From assembly GCF_947495725.1 (NCBI RefSeq), contig NZ_CANLZZ010000006.1:124001-188000 (forward strand): a stretch of DNA of 64,000 bases, read 5' to 3'. The notes beneath the pieces were generated by a model. That model searched no databases. It saw only the letters and a program-made list of their open reading frames with translations, and was not told where the DNA came from. Positions 9,298 through 18,128 of the stretch are shown here, one piece after another; the stretch's first letter is position 1, and each line of letters begins with the position of its first letter. Made by a program: the position numbers and the translations under genes. The DNA comes from an uncultured Lutibacter sp. (GTDB lineage: Bacteria > Bacteroidota > Bacteroidia > Flavobacteriales > Flavobacteriaceae).

Positions 9298-10284
9298 ATG
9301 AAACTTAAAATCGTATTTATTGTACTGTTTGTATTGGTATTTAACCAAGTAAATGCGCAAACAAATAAGGTGTTAGTACCAAAACAAGCCAACAATTATG
9401 TTGAAATTTATCAACCAGCAGGAGATTATTTTTTTGGACCAAATACTAATGAATTAAAAGAAGGAGAATGGTACGACCGCTGGATTCCAAACGATCATTG
9501 TTTTGTAAAAGCAGAAGATGGTTTATGGCATATATTTGGAATTACACACCCATATACGGATCCTAAATTGGGTAATATTCATCAAGGTGAATATGCTTCT
9601 TTTCATGCTGTTTCATCAAAATCAAATTTCAAAAAAACGGTTAAAGAACATCATTATAAAGATTTAAAAAAAGTATTAACTCCTAAAGAACGTCCAGGAG
9701 AAATTCCTGCGAATCACGCTCCTTATATTGTGAAGAAAGGTGGTTTGTATTATATGGTGTATGGTCATAGTCCAATACGTTTAGCAACCTCGCCAGATTT
9801 GTATAAATGGACCCCAAGAGGTACACTATTTGAAGAAGAAAAAGGAGCACGTGATCCAAATTTAATACTTCATAATGGAACTTATTATATGACATATTGT
9901 TCAGAAAAATGTGTTCGTATGAGAACTTCAAAAGATTTAATTGAATGGAGCGAGGCTAAAACGGTATTAACAACCAATGAGTTTGATCCTGAATCTCCAT
10001 CGGTTATTTTTCATAACAATACTTTTTATCTTTTTGTGTGTTCGTGGAAAAAAGGACAATGGGATAGGGTTAGCTTAATGGGAGCATACACACATAATGC
10101 GCACGTATATGCATCAAATGATATTTCAAATTTCGGAATAGATAACGAAAAAGAAATAACAATACTAAATGCGCACGCTCCTGAAATTTTTCAAGATGAA
10201 GATGGACAGTGGTATATTTCTAGTGTTGTTTACCCAGATATGGGAGTGAGTATTGATAAATTAGAATGGATTGAAACTAAATAA
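9298..10284 (+). CDS. Five-bladed beta-propeller glycosidase (GH43/GH117-like)
   Basis: A 328 aa secreted protein (signal peptide ending VNAQ, about residue 20) with repeated propeller strands such as GLWHIFG, GLYYMVYG, GTYYMTY and NTFYLFV. Acid residues placed as in the GH32/43/62/68/117/130 superfamily are visible: Asp in NDHCF of blade one, Asp186 in RDPNL, and Glu232 in DPESP. That supports an active inverting exo-glycosidase fold rather than a lectin. The exact family cannot be assigned by eye. The C terminus runs to 10284, just short of the next sulfatase start. Confidence 0.72.
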   Translation: MKLKIVFIVLFVLVFNQVNAQTNKVLVPKQANNYVEIYQPAGDYFFGPNTNELKEGEWYDRWIPNDHCFVKAEDGLWHIFGITHPYTDPKLGNIHQGEYASFHAVSSKSNFKKTVKEHHYKDLKKVLTPKERPGEIPANHAPYIVKKGGLYYMVYGHSPIRLATSPDLYKWTPRGTLFEEEKGARDPNLILHNGTYYMTYCSEKCVRMRTSKDLIEWSEAKTVLTTNEFDPESPSVIFHNNTFYLFVCSWKKGQWDRVSLMGAYTHNAHVYASNDISNFGIDNEKEITILNAHAPEIFQDEDGQWYISSVVYPDMGVSIDKLEWIETK

Positions 10285-10294
10285 AATATTAAAA

Positions 10295-11950
10295 ATGTAT
10301 AAGAAAGTAAATTTTAAACAACTTGTTTTGGTTGTAATATTAGGGTTGTATGTTATTTCAGGCTACTCGCAGAATACTAAGCGTCCAAATATCATTTTCA
10401 TTTTAACTGACGATCAATCCTATGGAATGATGGGGTGTACAGGTAATAAAATTATACAAACTCCTAATTTAGATAAGTTGGCTGGTGAAAGTGTTTTGTT
10501 TACAAATGCACACGTAAGTAGTGCTATTTGTACACCAAGTAGGGTTTCTATTTTGTTAGGACAGTATGAACGTAAACACGGTGTAAATTTTAATTCAGCC
10601 ACAACTGTTTCAAATGAAGCTTGGTCAGAATCGTATCCAGTTTTAATGCGTAAAGCCGGTTATTATACAGGTTATATTGGTAAAAATCATTCACCAATTG
10701 GAAAAGGAGGTTATGAAAGCGGTTTGGCAGAAAAAAGTTATGATTATTGGTATGCAAGTCATGGTGGTGTTTATTTTTATCCAAAGGAAAAACGAGAAAT
10801 TTTTCAAGATGCTATTGCAGATACTCAGGTTGAAATTTTACAAGAAGGAGTAGAACAGTTTTTAGATCCAAATGCAAGAAGGTTAAAAGGAGCGATAAGT
10901 TTTTTAGATAGCAGACCTAAAGACCAACCTTTTTTATTGAATTTAAATTTCAACATTCCCCATGGAGCAACAACTAGCACAATGCGCCAAAAAGAAACGG
11001 ATGATGCTATTTATAAAACGCTTTACAGAGATTTAGAAATTCCATTGCCAGAAAATTATATTGCAAGAGCAGATATTAAAACGCCCAAACTTCCTGCAGA
11101 AATTCATCATGCAAATGACAGGCAAACAGGTTATGATTATGTAGATACTCCTGAAGGTTTTCGCGAACGTTATATTCGTCAATTACAATGTATAACTGGA
11201 GTTGATAGGTTAGTAGGTAAACTTCGTAAAAAGTTGGAAGAACTAAAATTGGATAAAAATACCATTATCATTTTTACTTCAGATCACGGATTATTTATGG
11301 GAGAATTTGGCTTAGGAGGAAAATCGTTGTGTTATGAAAAAACAACACATGTACCTATGTTTATGTACAATCCTAAACAGAAAAAAGGTTTTAAAAGTGA
11401 TGCTTTAGTACAAACTATTGATGTTGCTCCAACATTATTATCATTAGCAGGTGCCGAGATTCCAAATTCAATGCAAGGAAAAGATCTTTCCAATTTTATA
11501 AATGGAGAAAAACCAAAAGTTAGAGATTATTTATACACCGAAAATTTATGGTCCACCACCTTCGGGAATCCTAGATGTGAAGCTGTTCAAACAAAAGATT
11601 GGAAATACATTAGATATTACAAAAACAACAATATTTCAGCTCAAAAGAGAGTAGAACTAGCCAAAGAATATAAAATTCCTTTGCGAGTAATGTTGTATGA
11701 AGTGCACCCAAGTCAAATGGCGGTTTATAGAAGTTTTGTTGAAGGACCTATAAATGGAGAACGACCTGTTTATGAAGAATTATATCATTTAAAGCAAGAT
11801 CCAAACGAGGTTCACAATTTAGTAAACGAATCAAAGAACAAAGCAATTCTTGAAGAATTAAGACAAGCTTGGAAAATTGAAATTAAAAAAGCTAGAGGTA
11901 AAGGCAAGCCAAAAGTTTACAGTTATACAAATATAAAATCTAAGATATAA
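10295..11950 (+). CDS. S1 family sulfatase (N-acetylglucosamine-6-sulfatase-like size)
   Basis: Secreted sulfatase with motif CTPSR (Cys79 counted from this start). Metal site ILTDDQSYGMMG is near residue 35 and FTSDHGLFMGE is the second site, where His replaces the usual Asn. GKNHSPIG stands in place of GKWHLG. I chose ATG 10295 because the in-frame ATG at 10271 lies inside the preceding gene and would put eight charged residues before the signal peptide, which ends GYSQ. It is the closest relative in the window to the sulfatase at 29969-31561, sharing the YERKHGV/YERINGV region, the IPHG/VPHG strand and the SDHGLxMGE motif. Confidence 0.92.
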   Translation: MYKKVNFKQLVLVVILGLYVISGYSQNTKRPNIIFILTDDQSYGMMGCTGNKIIQTPNLDKLAGESVLFTNAHVSSAICTPSRVSILLGQYERKHGVNFNSATTVSNEAWSESYPVLMRKAGYYTGYIGKNHSPIGKGGYESGLAEKSYDYWYASHGGVYFYPKEKREIFQDAIADTQVEILQEGVEQFLDPNARRLKGAISFLDSRPKDQPFLLNLNFNIPHGATTSTMRQKETDDAIYKTLYRDLEIPLPENYIARADIKTPKLPAEIHHANDRQTGYDYVDTPEGFRERYIRQLQCITGVDRLVGKLRKKLEELKLDKNTIIIFTSDHGLFMGEFGLGGKSLCYEKTTHVPMFMYNPKQKKGFKSDALVQTIDVAPTLLSLAGAEIPNSMQGKDLSNFINGEKPKVRDYLYTENLWSTTFGNPRCEAVQTKDWKYIRYYKNNNISAQKRVELAKEYKIPLRVMLYEVHPSQMAVYRSFVEGPINGERPVYEELYHLKQDPNEVHNLVNESKNKAILEELRQAWKIEIKKARGKGKPKVYSYTNIKSKI

Positions 11951-11958
11951 ACTCAGAG

Positions 11959-14067
11959 ATGAAACAATTTATTAAAAAGACAATATTTCTATTTGCATTT
12001 TCAATAGGAATAGGAAACGCGCAATCACAAGAAACAGATTTTATTATTCATACAGATATGCAAACTGGAGGAATTCAGAAGATTATGCATAAGAATGATA
12101 AGCACAATATGAATTGGATTTTTGCTACAGATGGAAGTGAGTTAGAATGGTTTACTCCTGAATTTGGTTGGGGATTAGGTTTTGTAACCATAGAAAAAGC
12201 AGGAAAAAAAGAAACTTTTAAATGGAATTCAATTTCTAATATTTCGGTAAAAGATGGAAAGACAACTTACACGTATAACTTTCCAGATTTTAATATGAAT
12301 ATCACAAGATCATTCAACAATGAAGGAGAATTAATTGAGAATTTTAATGTTGAAAATATCAGTCCAAATGATTTAAAAGTTGTTGATATGGGTATTTATA
12401 CACCGTTAAAAGATTGGTATGCTGGTGGAGCAGAAGTTTGTATGATAAGCCGTTGCAATGTACATGTTTGGGCAGGTGGATACAATTCATCATATGTAAA
12501 TGCTATTAGAATGGGAACGGAAGCTCCTCATTTAGGTTTGGTGGTAACTGATGGAAGTATTCGTCATTACGAACTTGTAAACACGAGTACAATGCCAAGA
12601 AAAGTGGCAGGTTCAAACCTACGTGGTGGAATTACATTAAAAGTAGAGCCAACTACTATAAAACCAAATAGTACTTATGGATTAACGTGGAAAGTATTTT
12701 GGCATAATGGTTATGAAGATTTTTATGCAAAAGCATTAGCAAACGGAACCGTAATTGCAGAGGCCGATAAGTATTTTATTCCATTGGGTGAAACTGCTAA
12801 AATGCGTTTTAAATCGAATAAAAAATTAGAAAATGTGAGTTGTTCTGTGGAAGGAACTCCAATTAAATTCAAACAAGTAGGTAATCTAATTACAGCAGAA
12901 TTCAAAGCAAAAAAAATAGGAGATAAAGTTGTAACCTTAAATTATAATGGTAAAAAAACGGTAATCAACCTATATTTTTCGCTTCCAACAAAAAAGTTAT
13001 TGAAAAAAAGGGTCGATTTTATTATTGATAAGCAACAAATGAAAGATAAATCAGATCCACGTTTTGGTGCTTATATGTTGTATGATAATGAAGAAAATGA
13101 GATTTATCAAAACATTCCATTTAAAGTAGATCACGATGAAGGTGCAGAACGTTTAGGAATGGGTGTTGCCATTGCAAATTGGTTACAACAATTTCCAAAT
13201 TCAAAAAAGAAATATAAAGAGTCTTTAGAAGAATATTACCAGTTTGTACGCTATAAATTACAAACGCCAGAGTATAAGGTGTATTCAACAGTAGATCATA
13301 CAAAACGACACAGAGGTTATAATTATCCTTGGGTTGCCGCTTTTTATGCAGAATTATACAAACAAACTAAAAACCCAGTTTACATTAAAGATTGTTACCA
13401 CACAATGCGTAAGTGGTATAAAGAGTTTGGTTACGATTTCTACGCTATTTGTGTGCCAATTAAAAAAAGTATCGATTATTTACGTGAAGCTGGGTTTAAT
13501 AAAGAGGCTGAAATTTTGTTGAATGATTATAAAATGGTAGCTAAAGAATATGATAAAAACGGAATTAATTATCCTAGTCACGAAGTTGTTTTTGAACAGT
13601 CTATTGTTTCGCCAGCTGTTAATTTCTATTTGGAATTATATCATATAACCAAAGACAAACATTATTTAGAAGAAGGTGAAAAACACCTTAAAATATTGGA
13701 AGCTTTTAATGGGCAACAACCAGATTATCATTTAAATGAAGTAGGTATACGTCATTGGGATGGATATTGGTTTGGAAAAAGACAATCGTGGGGAGATACT
13801 ATGCCACACTATTGGTCTGCATTAACTGGTAGAGCATATATTCAGTATTACGCAGCTACAGGTAATGAAGAATATTTGCGTAGAGGGAAAATTTGTTTAG
13901 AAAACAACCTTTGTAATATTAGAGACAATGGTACTGGAGCAGCAGTATATATTTATCCTGAAAAAGTGAACGGTGTAAAAGCAGAATTTTACGATGAATG
14001 GGCAAATGACCAAGATTGGGCATTGTTCTTTTTCTTAGAAATGAATGAAATATTAAAGTGGAAATAA
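11959..14067 (+). CDS. Secreted protein with predicted beta-sandwich plus alpha/alpha-toroid, family unassigned
   Basis: A 702 aa exported protein (signal peptide about residues 1-22, GNAQ). Residues 25-345 look all-beta; the stretch GTEAPHLGLVVTDG is followed by Ig-like strands to about 345. Residues 350-702 are helical with conserved aromatic and acidic blocks: DHDEGAERLGMG, GYNYPWVAAFYAEL, RHWDGYWFGKRQSWGDTMPHYWSALTGRAY and DEWANDQDWALFFF. This arrangement resembles six-hairpin glycosidases and polysaccharide lyases (GH88/105/154-like or lyase superfamilies), but I do not recognise the family. Its last 12 codons have a second, degenerate copy at 16401-16442, beyond the GH115 insertion. Confidence 0.7.
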   Translation: MKQFIKKTIFLFAFSIGIGNAQSQETDFIIHTDMQTGGIQKIMHKNDKHNMNWIFATDGSELEWFTPEFGWGLGFVTIEKAGKKETFKWNSISNISVKDGKTTYTYNFPDFNMNITRSFNNEGELIENFNVENISPNDLKVVDMGIYTPLKDWYAGGAEVCMISRCNVHVWAGGYNSSYVNAIRMGTEAPHLGLVVTDGSIRHYELVNTSTMPRKVAGSNLRGGITLKVEPTTIKPNSTYGLTWKVFWHNGYEDFYAKALANGTVIAEADKYFIPLGETAKMRFKSNKKLENVSCSVEGTPIKFKQVGNLITAEFKAKKIGDKVVTLNYNGKKTVINLYFSLPTKKLLKKRVDFIIDKQQMKDKSDPRFGAYMLYDNEENEIYQNIPFKVDHDEGAERLGMGVAIANWLQQFPNSKKKYKESLEEYYQFVRYKLQTPEYKVYSTVDHTKRHRGYNYPWVAAFYAELYKQTKNPVYIKDCYHTMRKWYKEFGYDFYAICVPIKKSIDYLREAGFNKEAEILLNDYKMVAKEYDKNGINYPSHEVVFEQSIVSPAVNFYLELYHITKDKHYLEEGEKHLKILEAFNGQQPDYHLNEVGIRHWDGYWFGKRQSWGDTMPHYWSALTGRAYIQYYAATGNEEYLRRGKICLENNLCNIRDNGTGAAVYIYPEKVNGVKAEFYDEWANDQDWALFFFLEMNEILKWK

Positions 14068-14070
14068 AAT
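14041..14070 (+). repeat. Left copy of 30-base near-direct repeat flanking the GH115 block
   Basis: These 30 bases encode the C terminus MNEILKWK and stop of the upstream gene plus a few bases. They match 16416-16445 at 28 of 30 positions. The two copies bracket a segment containing a sulfatase remnant and a GH115 gene of different base composition, which marks a recombination or duplication boundary. Confidence 0.8.
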
Positions 14071-14264
14071 ATCATCTAAAACATATCTACGAAAAAAACG
14101 ATTTAATGGAGCATCCAAACAATGCCTCTGTTCAAAAAGCGAAAGAGGAACTCCAAAAAGTGTTTAACACTGCACTTGCTGCTCCGATAGTTGCGGATGG
14201 TAGAAATACCAAAACACAAATTATATATCCCGATTGGAAGAATATTATAAATGCAAAATATTAA
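14070..14264 (+). pseudogene. C-terminal remnant of an S1 sulfatase
   Basis: The frame reads HIYEKNDLMEHPNN, then KAKEELQKVF, then GRNTKTQIIYPDWKNIIN. This aligns residue for residue with the last ~60 residues of the intact sulfatase at 18129-19541 (HEKHNLMQVSNN, KAKKSLQKVL, GRNATERILYTNWENIVN). No catalytic part is present. An open frame extends back to an ATG at 14058 inside the upstream gene, but that start is coincidental. The fragment is the left end of the inserted GH115 block and shows that the donor arrangement was probably sulfatase followed by GH115. Confidence 0.85.
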
Positions 14265-14268
14265 AACG

Positions 14269-16377
14269 ATGAGAAATAAAATAAATATCTACTTGGTAAT
14301 CATACTATTAATGGCCACTTCGTTAGGTGCGAAAAATGTTAAGTTGTATAATAATATTCGCATTCATGATAAAACAGAATCGCTAGCTGTGTCTTTTGCA
14401 CACAAAGCATTACAGCAAGATTTTCAACGAAAATTTGGAACTGCAATATCTCAGGAAGAAGCCATTGATATTGTTCTGAACATTGATAAGGATTGGAATG
14501 CGTTTGATAAATTCAAAATTGAAATAAGCAGTGGTAAAATCACTTTTACCGGTTCTGATGAATTAGGCTTACTACATGGGATTTACACTTTTTCAGAGGA
14601 TTATCTAGGCATTGACCCTTTTGTTTATTTTACCGATATAGTTCCACAGCCTGTGTCTTCTATTCAAGTAAAGGCAGGTACTGTTACCTCAAAACCATAC
14701 ACCTATAAACACCGTGTGTTTTTTGTAAACGATGAAGATTTAATCGTAGGATTTCAGATGGAAAAACTGGAATATGGTTTCAATCTGGAGTTTATGGAGC
14801 GTTTTTTTGAAACAATGTTGCGCCTTAAAATGACCGGAGTTATTCCTTCAACCTTGGTATTGGCCGATGAACCTCATCTTAAACTGGCTTCTGATATGGG
14901 CTTGTATATTGCACAGCATCATGCCGAACCCGTTGGAAGTGTGCCTTTGTATTGGCCAAAGAATATTCCTTATTCATGGTCAACACACAAAGAGCATTTT
15001 GTAAAATTCTGGCGAGATGCCATCGAACGACAAAAAGGTAAAAATGTAATATGGACCCTTAATTTTAGAGGTTATCTAGATGGTGCCTTTTGGCATAACG
15101 ACCCAAATGTTTCACATGATAGTCCACTAGCTGTGAAAGCAAAAGTGGTTAATGAAGTGATACAAACCCAATACGATTTAATCAAAGAAATCACTGGTAA
15201 TGACGAGCCTTTGGTGTGTGGTTATCTGTGGAGTGAATTGGGAGGGATGTATCGCGAGGGTTTATTAAAGTATCCGCCGCAGACAATGATTCTATTCTCT
15301 GACCAAGGATACGGTGAATTCCCTAAAGGCACATGGGAATCTGCAAAAAAGACAAATCTAGGTAAAGGCGTTTACCAACATGTTTCCTATCACAATCGTA
15401 AAACCCATCTGCGCATTAATACTATTCATCCTGACATTCTGCATCGTGAAATGGACAAAGCCATCAGTCATGGCCTAACGGATATGATTGTGCTCAATGT
15501 GGGCAATTTTAAGGAGAAGATATTCGGCGTGCAGCAAATGGTGAATTACATGAATGATTTCGATAGCTATAAAGAAAATGCCACTGGCGATTACTATTTC
15601 GATTGGTATGTAAACGACAAGTTCAACTCCGGTTCGCCTGCCATTATTCAAAGCTATAAAGACTTTTTTGCTAACCAATTCGACTTAGGAGACCCTGAAC
15701 GAAAACCTGGCGATGAATGGTTCTACTTTTACGTAGAGCAATTATTAAACATGGCCTATCAGAAAGAATTCAATGATAAATTTGTAAAGAAAGAATTTCC
15801 GGGTGATGGTCGTAAGGAGTTTAAACAGCAAAAGGACTTTCATTCGAAAATGAATTTTCTTCTTGATGCCTATGCTCAAACATACCGTTCTGCCAAATCA
15901 AAATGGGCAGTTTCGGTGCAACATACTCTTAATGCCAAAAGTTCATTATCGGGCGGAAGATTGAATTTTTATAATGTTGATATGGTATTACCTACAGCGA
16001 AAATGTTCCACTTAACGGCAATGGCTGCTGATTTTACGAAGTCCTTGAATTTCTATATTAACAAAGAATATCACAAAAGTCAATTGGCCGCTTATGCAGC
16101 TTTGGAACATGCCAAAAAAGCCAATGAAATTGAAACGAAGATAGAACAAAACGGCTCGGGTAAATTCAAAGATTGGTATCGCTGGGATGAAACAGCTTTG
16201 ACTTATCGTATAGAAGAGGTGCTAGAAAACTATATGGCCCACGTGAAAGACCTTAAGTACTTTAATCTGGAATACAAAAACCGAAATAGTAAAACACCAG
16301 GCATCCAACATAAATATCAACCCTTCTTTGAAAGTGAATACCAGAAGGAGCTTATTTATATGGAAAACGCACAATAA
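14269..16377 (+). CDS. GH115-like glycosidase (alpha-glucuronidase family), foreign composition
   Basis: GH115 enzymes remove alpha-linked (4-O-methyl-)glucuronic acid from polysaccharide side chains. The protein shows the family's N-terminal segment (ELGLLHGIYTFSEDYLGIDPFVYFTD), then the barrel region with FWRDAIERQKGKNVIWTLNFRG and the block LVCGYLWSELGGMY, and helical segments to residue ~700. It is shorter than many GH115 proteins, lacking an obvious extra C-terminal domain. I use ATG 14269, which gives a clean signal peptide (MRNKINIYLV to LGAK); the ATG at 14251 overlaps the sulfatase remnant. Hand counts of two 60-base samples (15301-15360, 15421-15480) give 25 and 27 G+C, against 15 in 13501-13560. 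Codon use is also richer in C-ending codons, consistent with transfer. Confidence 0.82.
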   Translation: MRNKINIYLVIILLMATSLGAKNVKLYNNIRIHDKTESLAVSFAHKALQQDFQRKFGTAISQEEAIDIVLNIDKDWNAFDKFKIEISSGKITFTGSDELGLLHGIYTFSEDYLGIDPFVYFTDIVPQPVSSIQVKAGTVTSKPYTYKHRVFFVNDEDLIVGFQMEKLEYGFNLEFMERFFETMLRLKMTGVIPSTLVLADEPHLKLASDMGLYIAQHHAEPVGSVPLYWPKNIPYSWSTHKEHFVKFWRDAIERQKGKNVIWTLNFRGYLDGAFWHNDPNVSHDSPLAVKAKVVNEVIQTQYDLIKEITGNDEPLVCGYLWSELGGMYREGLLKYPPQTMILFSDQGYGEFPKGTWESAKKTNLGKGVYQHVSYHNRKTHLRINTIHPDILHREMDKAISHGLTDMIVLNVGNFKEKIFGVQQMVNYMNDFDSYKENATGDYYFDWYVNDKFNSGSPAIIQSYKDFFANQFDLGDPERKPGDEWFYFYVEQLLNMAYQKEFNDKFVKKEFPGDGRKEFKQQKDFHSKMNFLLDAYAQTYRSAKSKWAVSVQHTLNAKSSLSGGRLNFYNVDMVLPTAKMFHLTAMAADFTKSLNFYINKEYHKSQLAAYAALEHAKKANEIETKIEQNGSGKFKDWYRWDETALTYRIEEVLENYMAHVKDLKYFNLEYKNRNSKTPGIQHKYQPFFESEYQKELIYMENAQ

Positions 16378-16400
16378 TTACACATAAATAAAATATAATT

Positions 16401-16445
16401 TTCTTATTGAGGGAAATGGATGAAATATTAAAGTTGAAATAAAAT
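16401..16445 (+). repeat. Right copy of flanking repeat: degenerate C-terminal remnant of the 11959-14067 gene family
   Basis: Read in frame, 16401-16442 gives FLLREMDEILKLK and a stop, matching FFFLEMNEILKWK at the end of the upstream unassigned gene. The part 16416-16445 is 28/30 identical to 14041-14070. There is no start codon or upstream coding sequence, so it is a scar. It lies directly before the sulfatase start at 16450. Confidence 0.78.
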
Positions 16446-16449
16446 AAAA

Positions 16450-18006
16450 ATGAACGTATATAAAATAAAAATAGTAGTTGCATTTATAACTTTACTAACG
16501 GTGTTTAGTGTTGAAATGTTTGCTCAAAAAAACAGTAGACCAAATGTTATCGTTGTATTAGCAGATGATTTAGGAACAGGTGATGTTTCATATTATAGAA
16601 AATTACATAGTAATAAAATTGTTTTGGAAACACCTAACTTAGATAAACTTGCTAATGAAGGAATGATTTTTACCAATGCTCATTCACCAGCAGCTTTGTG
16701 TGCAACATCACGTTATGCTATTATGACAGGTAATAGCTGTTACCGAAGTACAGAAGGTTGGGGTGTTTGGGGAGGATATTCAAAACCTGTAGTTAAAGAT
16801 GAACAGTTAACCTTGGGTCGTTTAATGAAACAAGCCAATTATAACACAGCATTTTTTGGTAAATGGCATATTGGTACAGGTTTCGGAAGAAAAGATAATT
16901 CAGAAGTGTTATTTATTTCAAATAGACAAGAAAAGAAAAATCCACGTGTACCAGTAGATATTACTAGAATATTATATGGTCCAAAACAGTTTGGTTTCGA
17001 TTATAGTCTTTCATTACCTGCTGGTATACAAAACACTCCATATGCTATTTATGAAAACCATAAATGGTTAAAGCTAAAAGAAAATTCAACAATAAAAGTT
17101 ATTAATCAAGATGATTATAATCGTTTAGGGGTTGATCATTTTAATAAGCCTGGTTGGGGAGATTCTAATTGGAACCCAAGCGAAATGGGTCCTCTTTTAG
17201 CGAGAAAAGCCGTTGATTATATTGCTGAAAATGCAAATAAATCAGCACCGTTTTTCATGTATTATTGTTCGCAAGCTGTTCATACACCACATGCTCCACC
17301 AACTGAAATTAATGGTGTTAAAATTAAAGGAACAACTCCATCAAAACATTTAGATATGGTTAAAGAGTTGGATCAACAAGTAGGTATGTTAATTAACGAA
17401 CTAAAAAAACAAGGAGTTTATGATAATACGGTAATAATTTTCACTTCTGATAATGGAGGATTGGGACCAGATATTGTTCCAGATAGTTATTCTTCAGGTC
17501 ATCAACCAAGTAGCATATATCGAGGTTCTAAAAATTTACCATATGAAGGCGGACATCGTGTGCCTTTTATAGTATCATGGCCTCATAATATAAAGAAACA
17601 ACAGCAATCTAGTCAGCCAATAATTGGCATGGATATTATGGCAACATTGGCAGGAATCACAAATCAAACTATTGGAAAATCTGTAGCGCAAGATTCTCAC
17701 AACTTAATGCCAGTGCTTAAAAATGTTAAAGGAGCCAAAACACATGATTTTTTAATGATTCAAGGTGGCGCAGACAAGGAATATATTATAAATGATAAAG
17801 GTTGGAAATTAATTCTTCAAGTCAATAAAAAAACGAAAGATTATTTAGATGCAACTCCTATTGGATTATTTAATTTGAATGATAACCTTATTGAAGACCA
17901 ATCTAAAGACTATATAAATAATCCTGCTTATCAAGACAAAGTAGCTTCATTATTAAAGAAGTATAAAGAAACTATTAAGTCTAATGTTTATTTAGGAAAT
18001 CGATAA
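16450..18006 (+). CDS. S1 family sulfatase with unusual CATSR motif
   Basis: Secreted sulfatase of 518 aa (signal peptide ending MFAQ, about residue 25). The formylglycine site is CATSR (Cys84): the third position is Thr instead of Pro or Ala, while the Arg and the following helix YAIMTG are kept. Metal sites are VVLADDLGTGD and FTSDNGGLGPD, with GKWHIG between them. It is a clear paralogue of the sulfatase at 46795-48339, which carries the same CATSR motif; both share RKLHS/RRLHS, FTNAHxPA and the GTTPSKHLDMVKELD block. Its original operon partner was probably the 11959-14067 gene before the GH115 block was inserted. Confidence 0.93.
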   Translation: MNVYKIKIVVAFITLLTVFSVEMFAQKNSRPNVIVVLADDLGTGDVSYYRKLHSNKIVLETPNLDKLANEGMIFTNAHSPAALCATSRYAIMTGNSCYRSTEGWGVWGGYSKPVVKDEQLTLGRLMKQANYNTAFFGKWHIGTGFGRKDNSEVLFISNRQEKKNPRVPVDITRILYGPKQFGFDYSLSLPAGIQNTPYAIYENHKWLKLKENSTIKVINQDDYNRLGVDHFNKPGWGDSNWNPSEMGPLLARKAVDYIAENANKSAPFFMYYCSQAVHTPHAPPTEINGVKIKGTTPSKHLDMVKELDQQVGMLINELKKQGVYDNTVIIFTSDNGGLGPDIVPDSYSSGHQPSSIYRGSKNLPYEGGHRVPFIVSWPHNIKKQQQSSQPIIGMDIMATLAGITNQTIGKSVAQDSHNLMPVLKNVKGAKTHDFLMIQGGADKEYIINDKGWKLILQVNKKTKDYLDATPIGLFNLNDNLIEDQSKDYINNPAYQDKVASLLKKYKETIKSNVYLGNR

Positions 18007-18128
18007 TATAAATATGTTTTTTAAATAATATGGCGGTTATAGAAATCAATAAAGCATTAATAAGTAAAGATATGTTTGGTAATACTAATTGTTGAAGAGC
18101 TTTGTAATTTGAAAAAAAATAGAGTGAG

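Noticed and set aside
14058-14264. Treating the 68-codon frame as a complete small gene
   Set aside because: The start lies inside the upstream gene in another frame and the sequence matches only the tail of a sulfatase, so it is a remnant.
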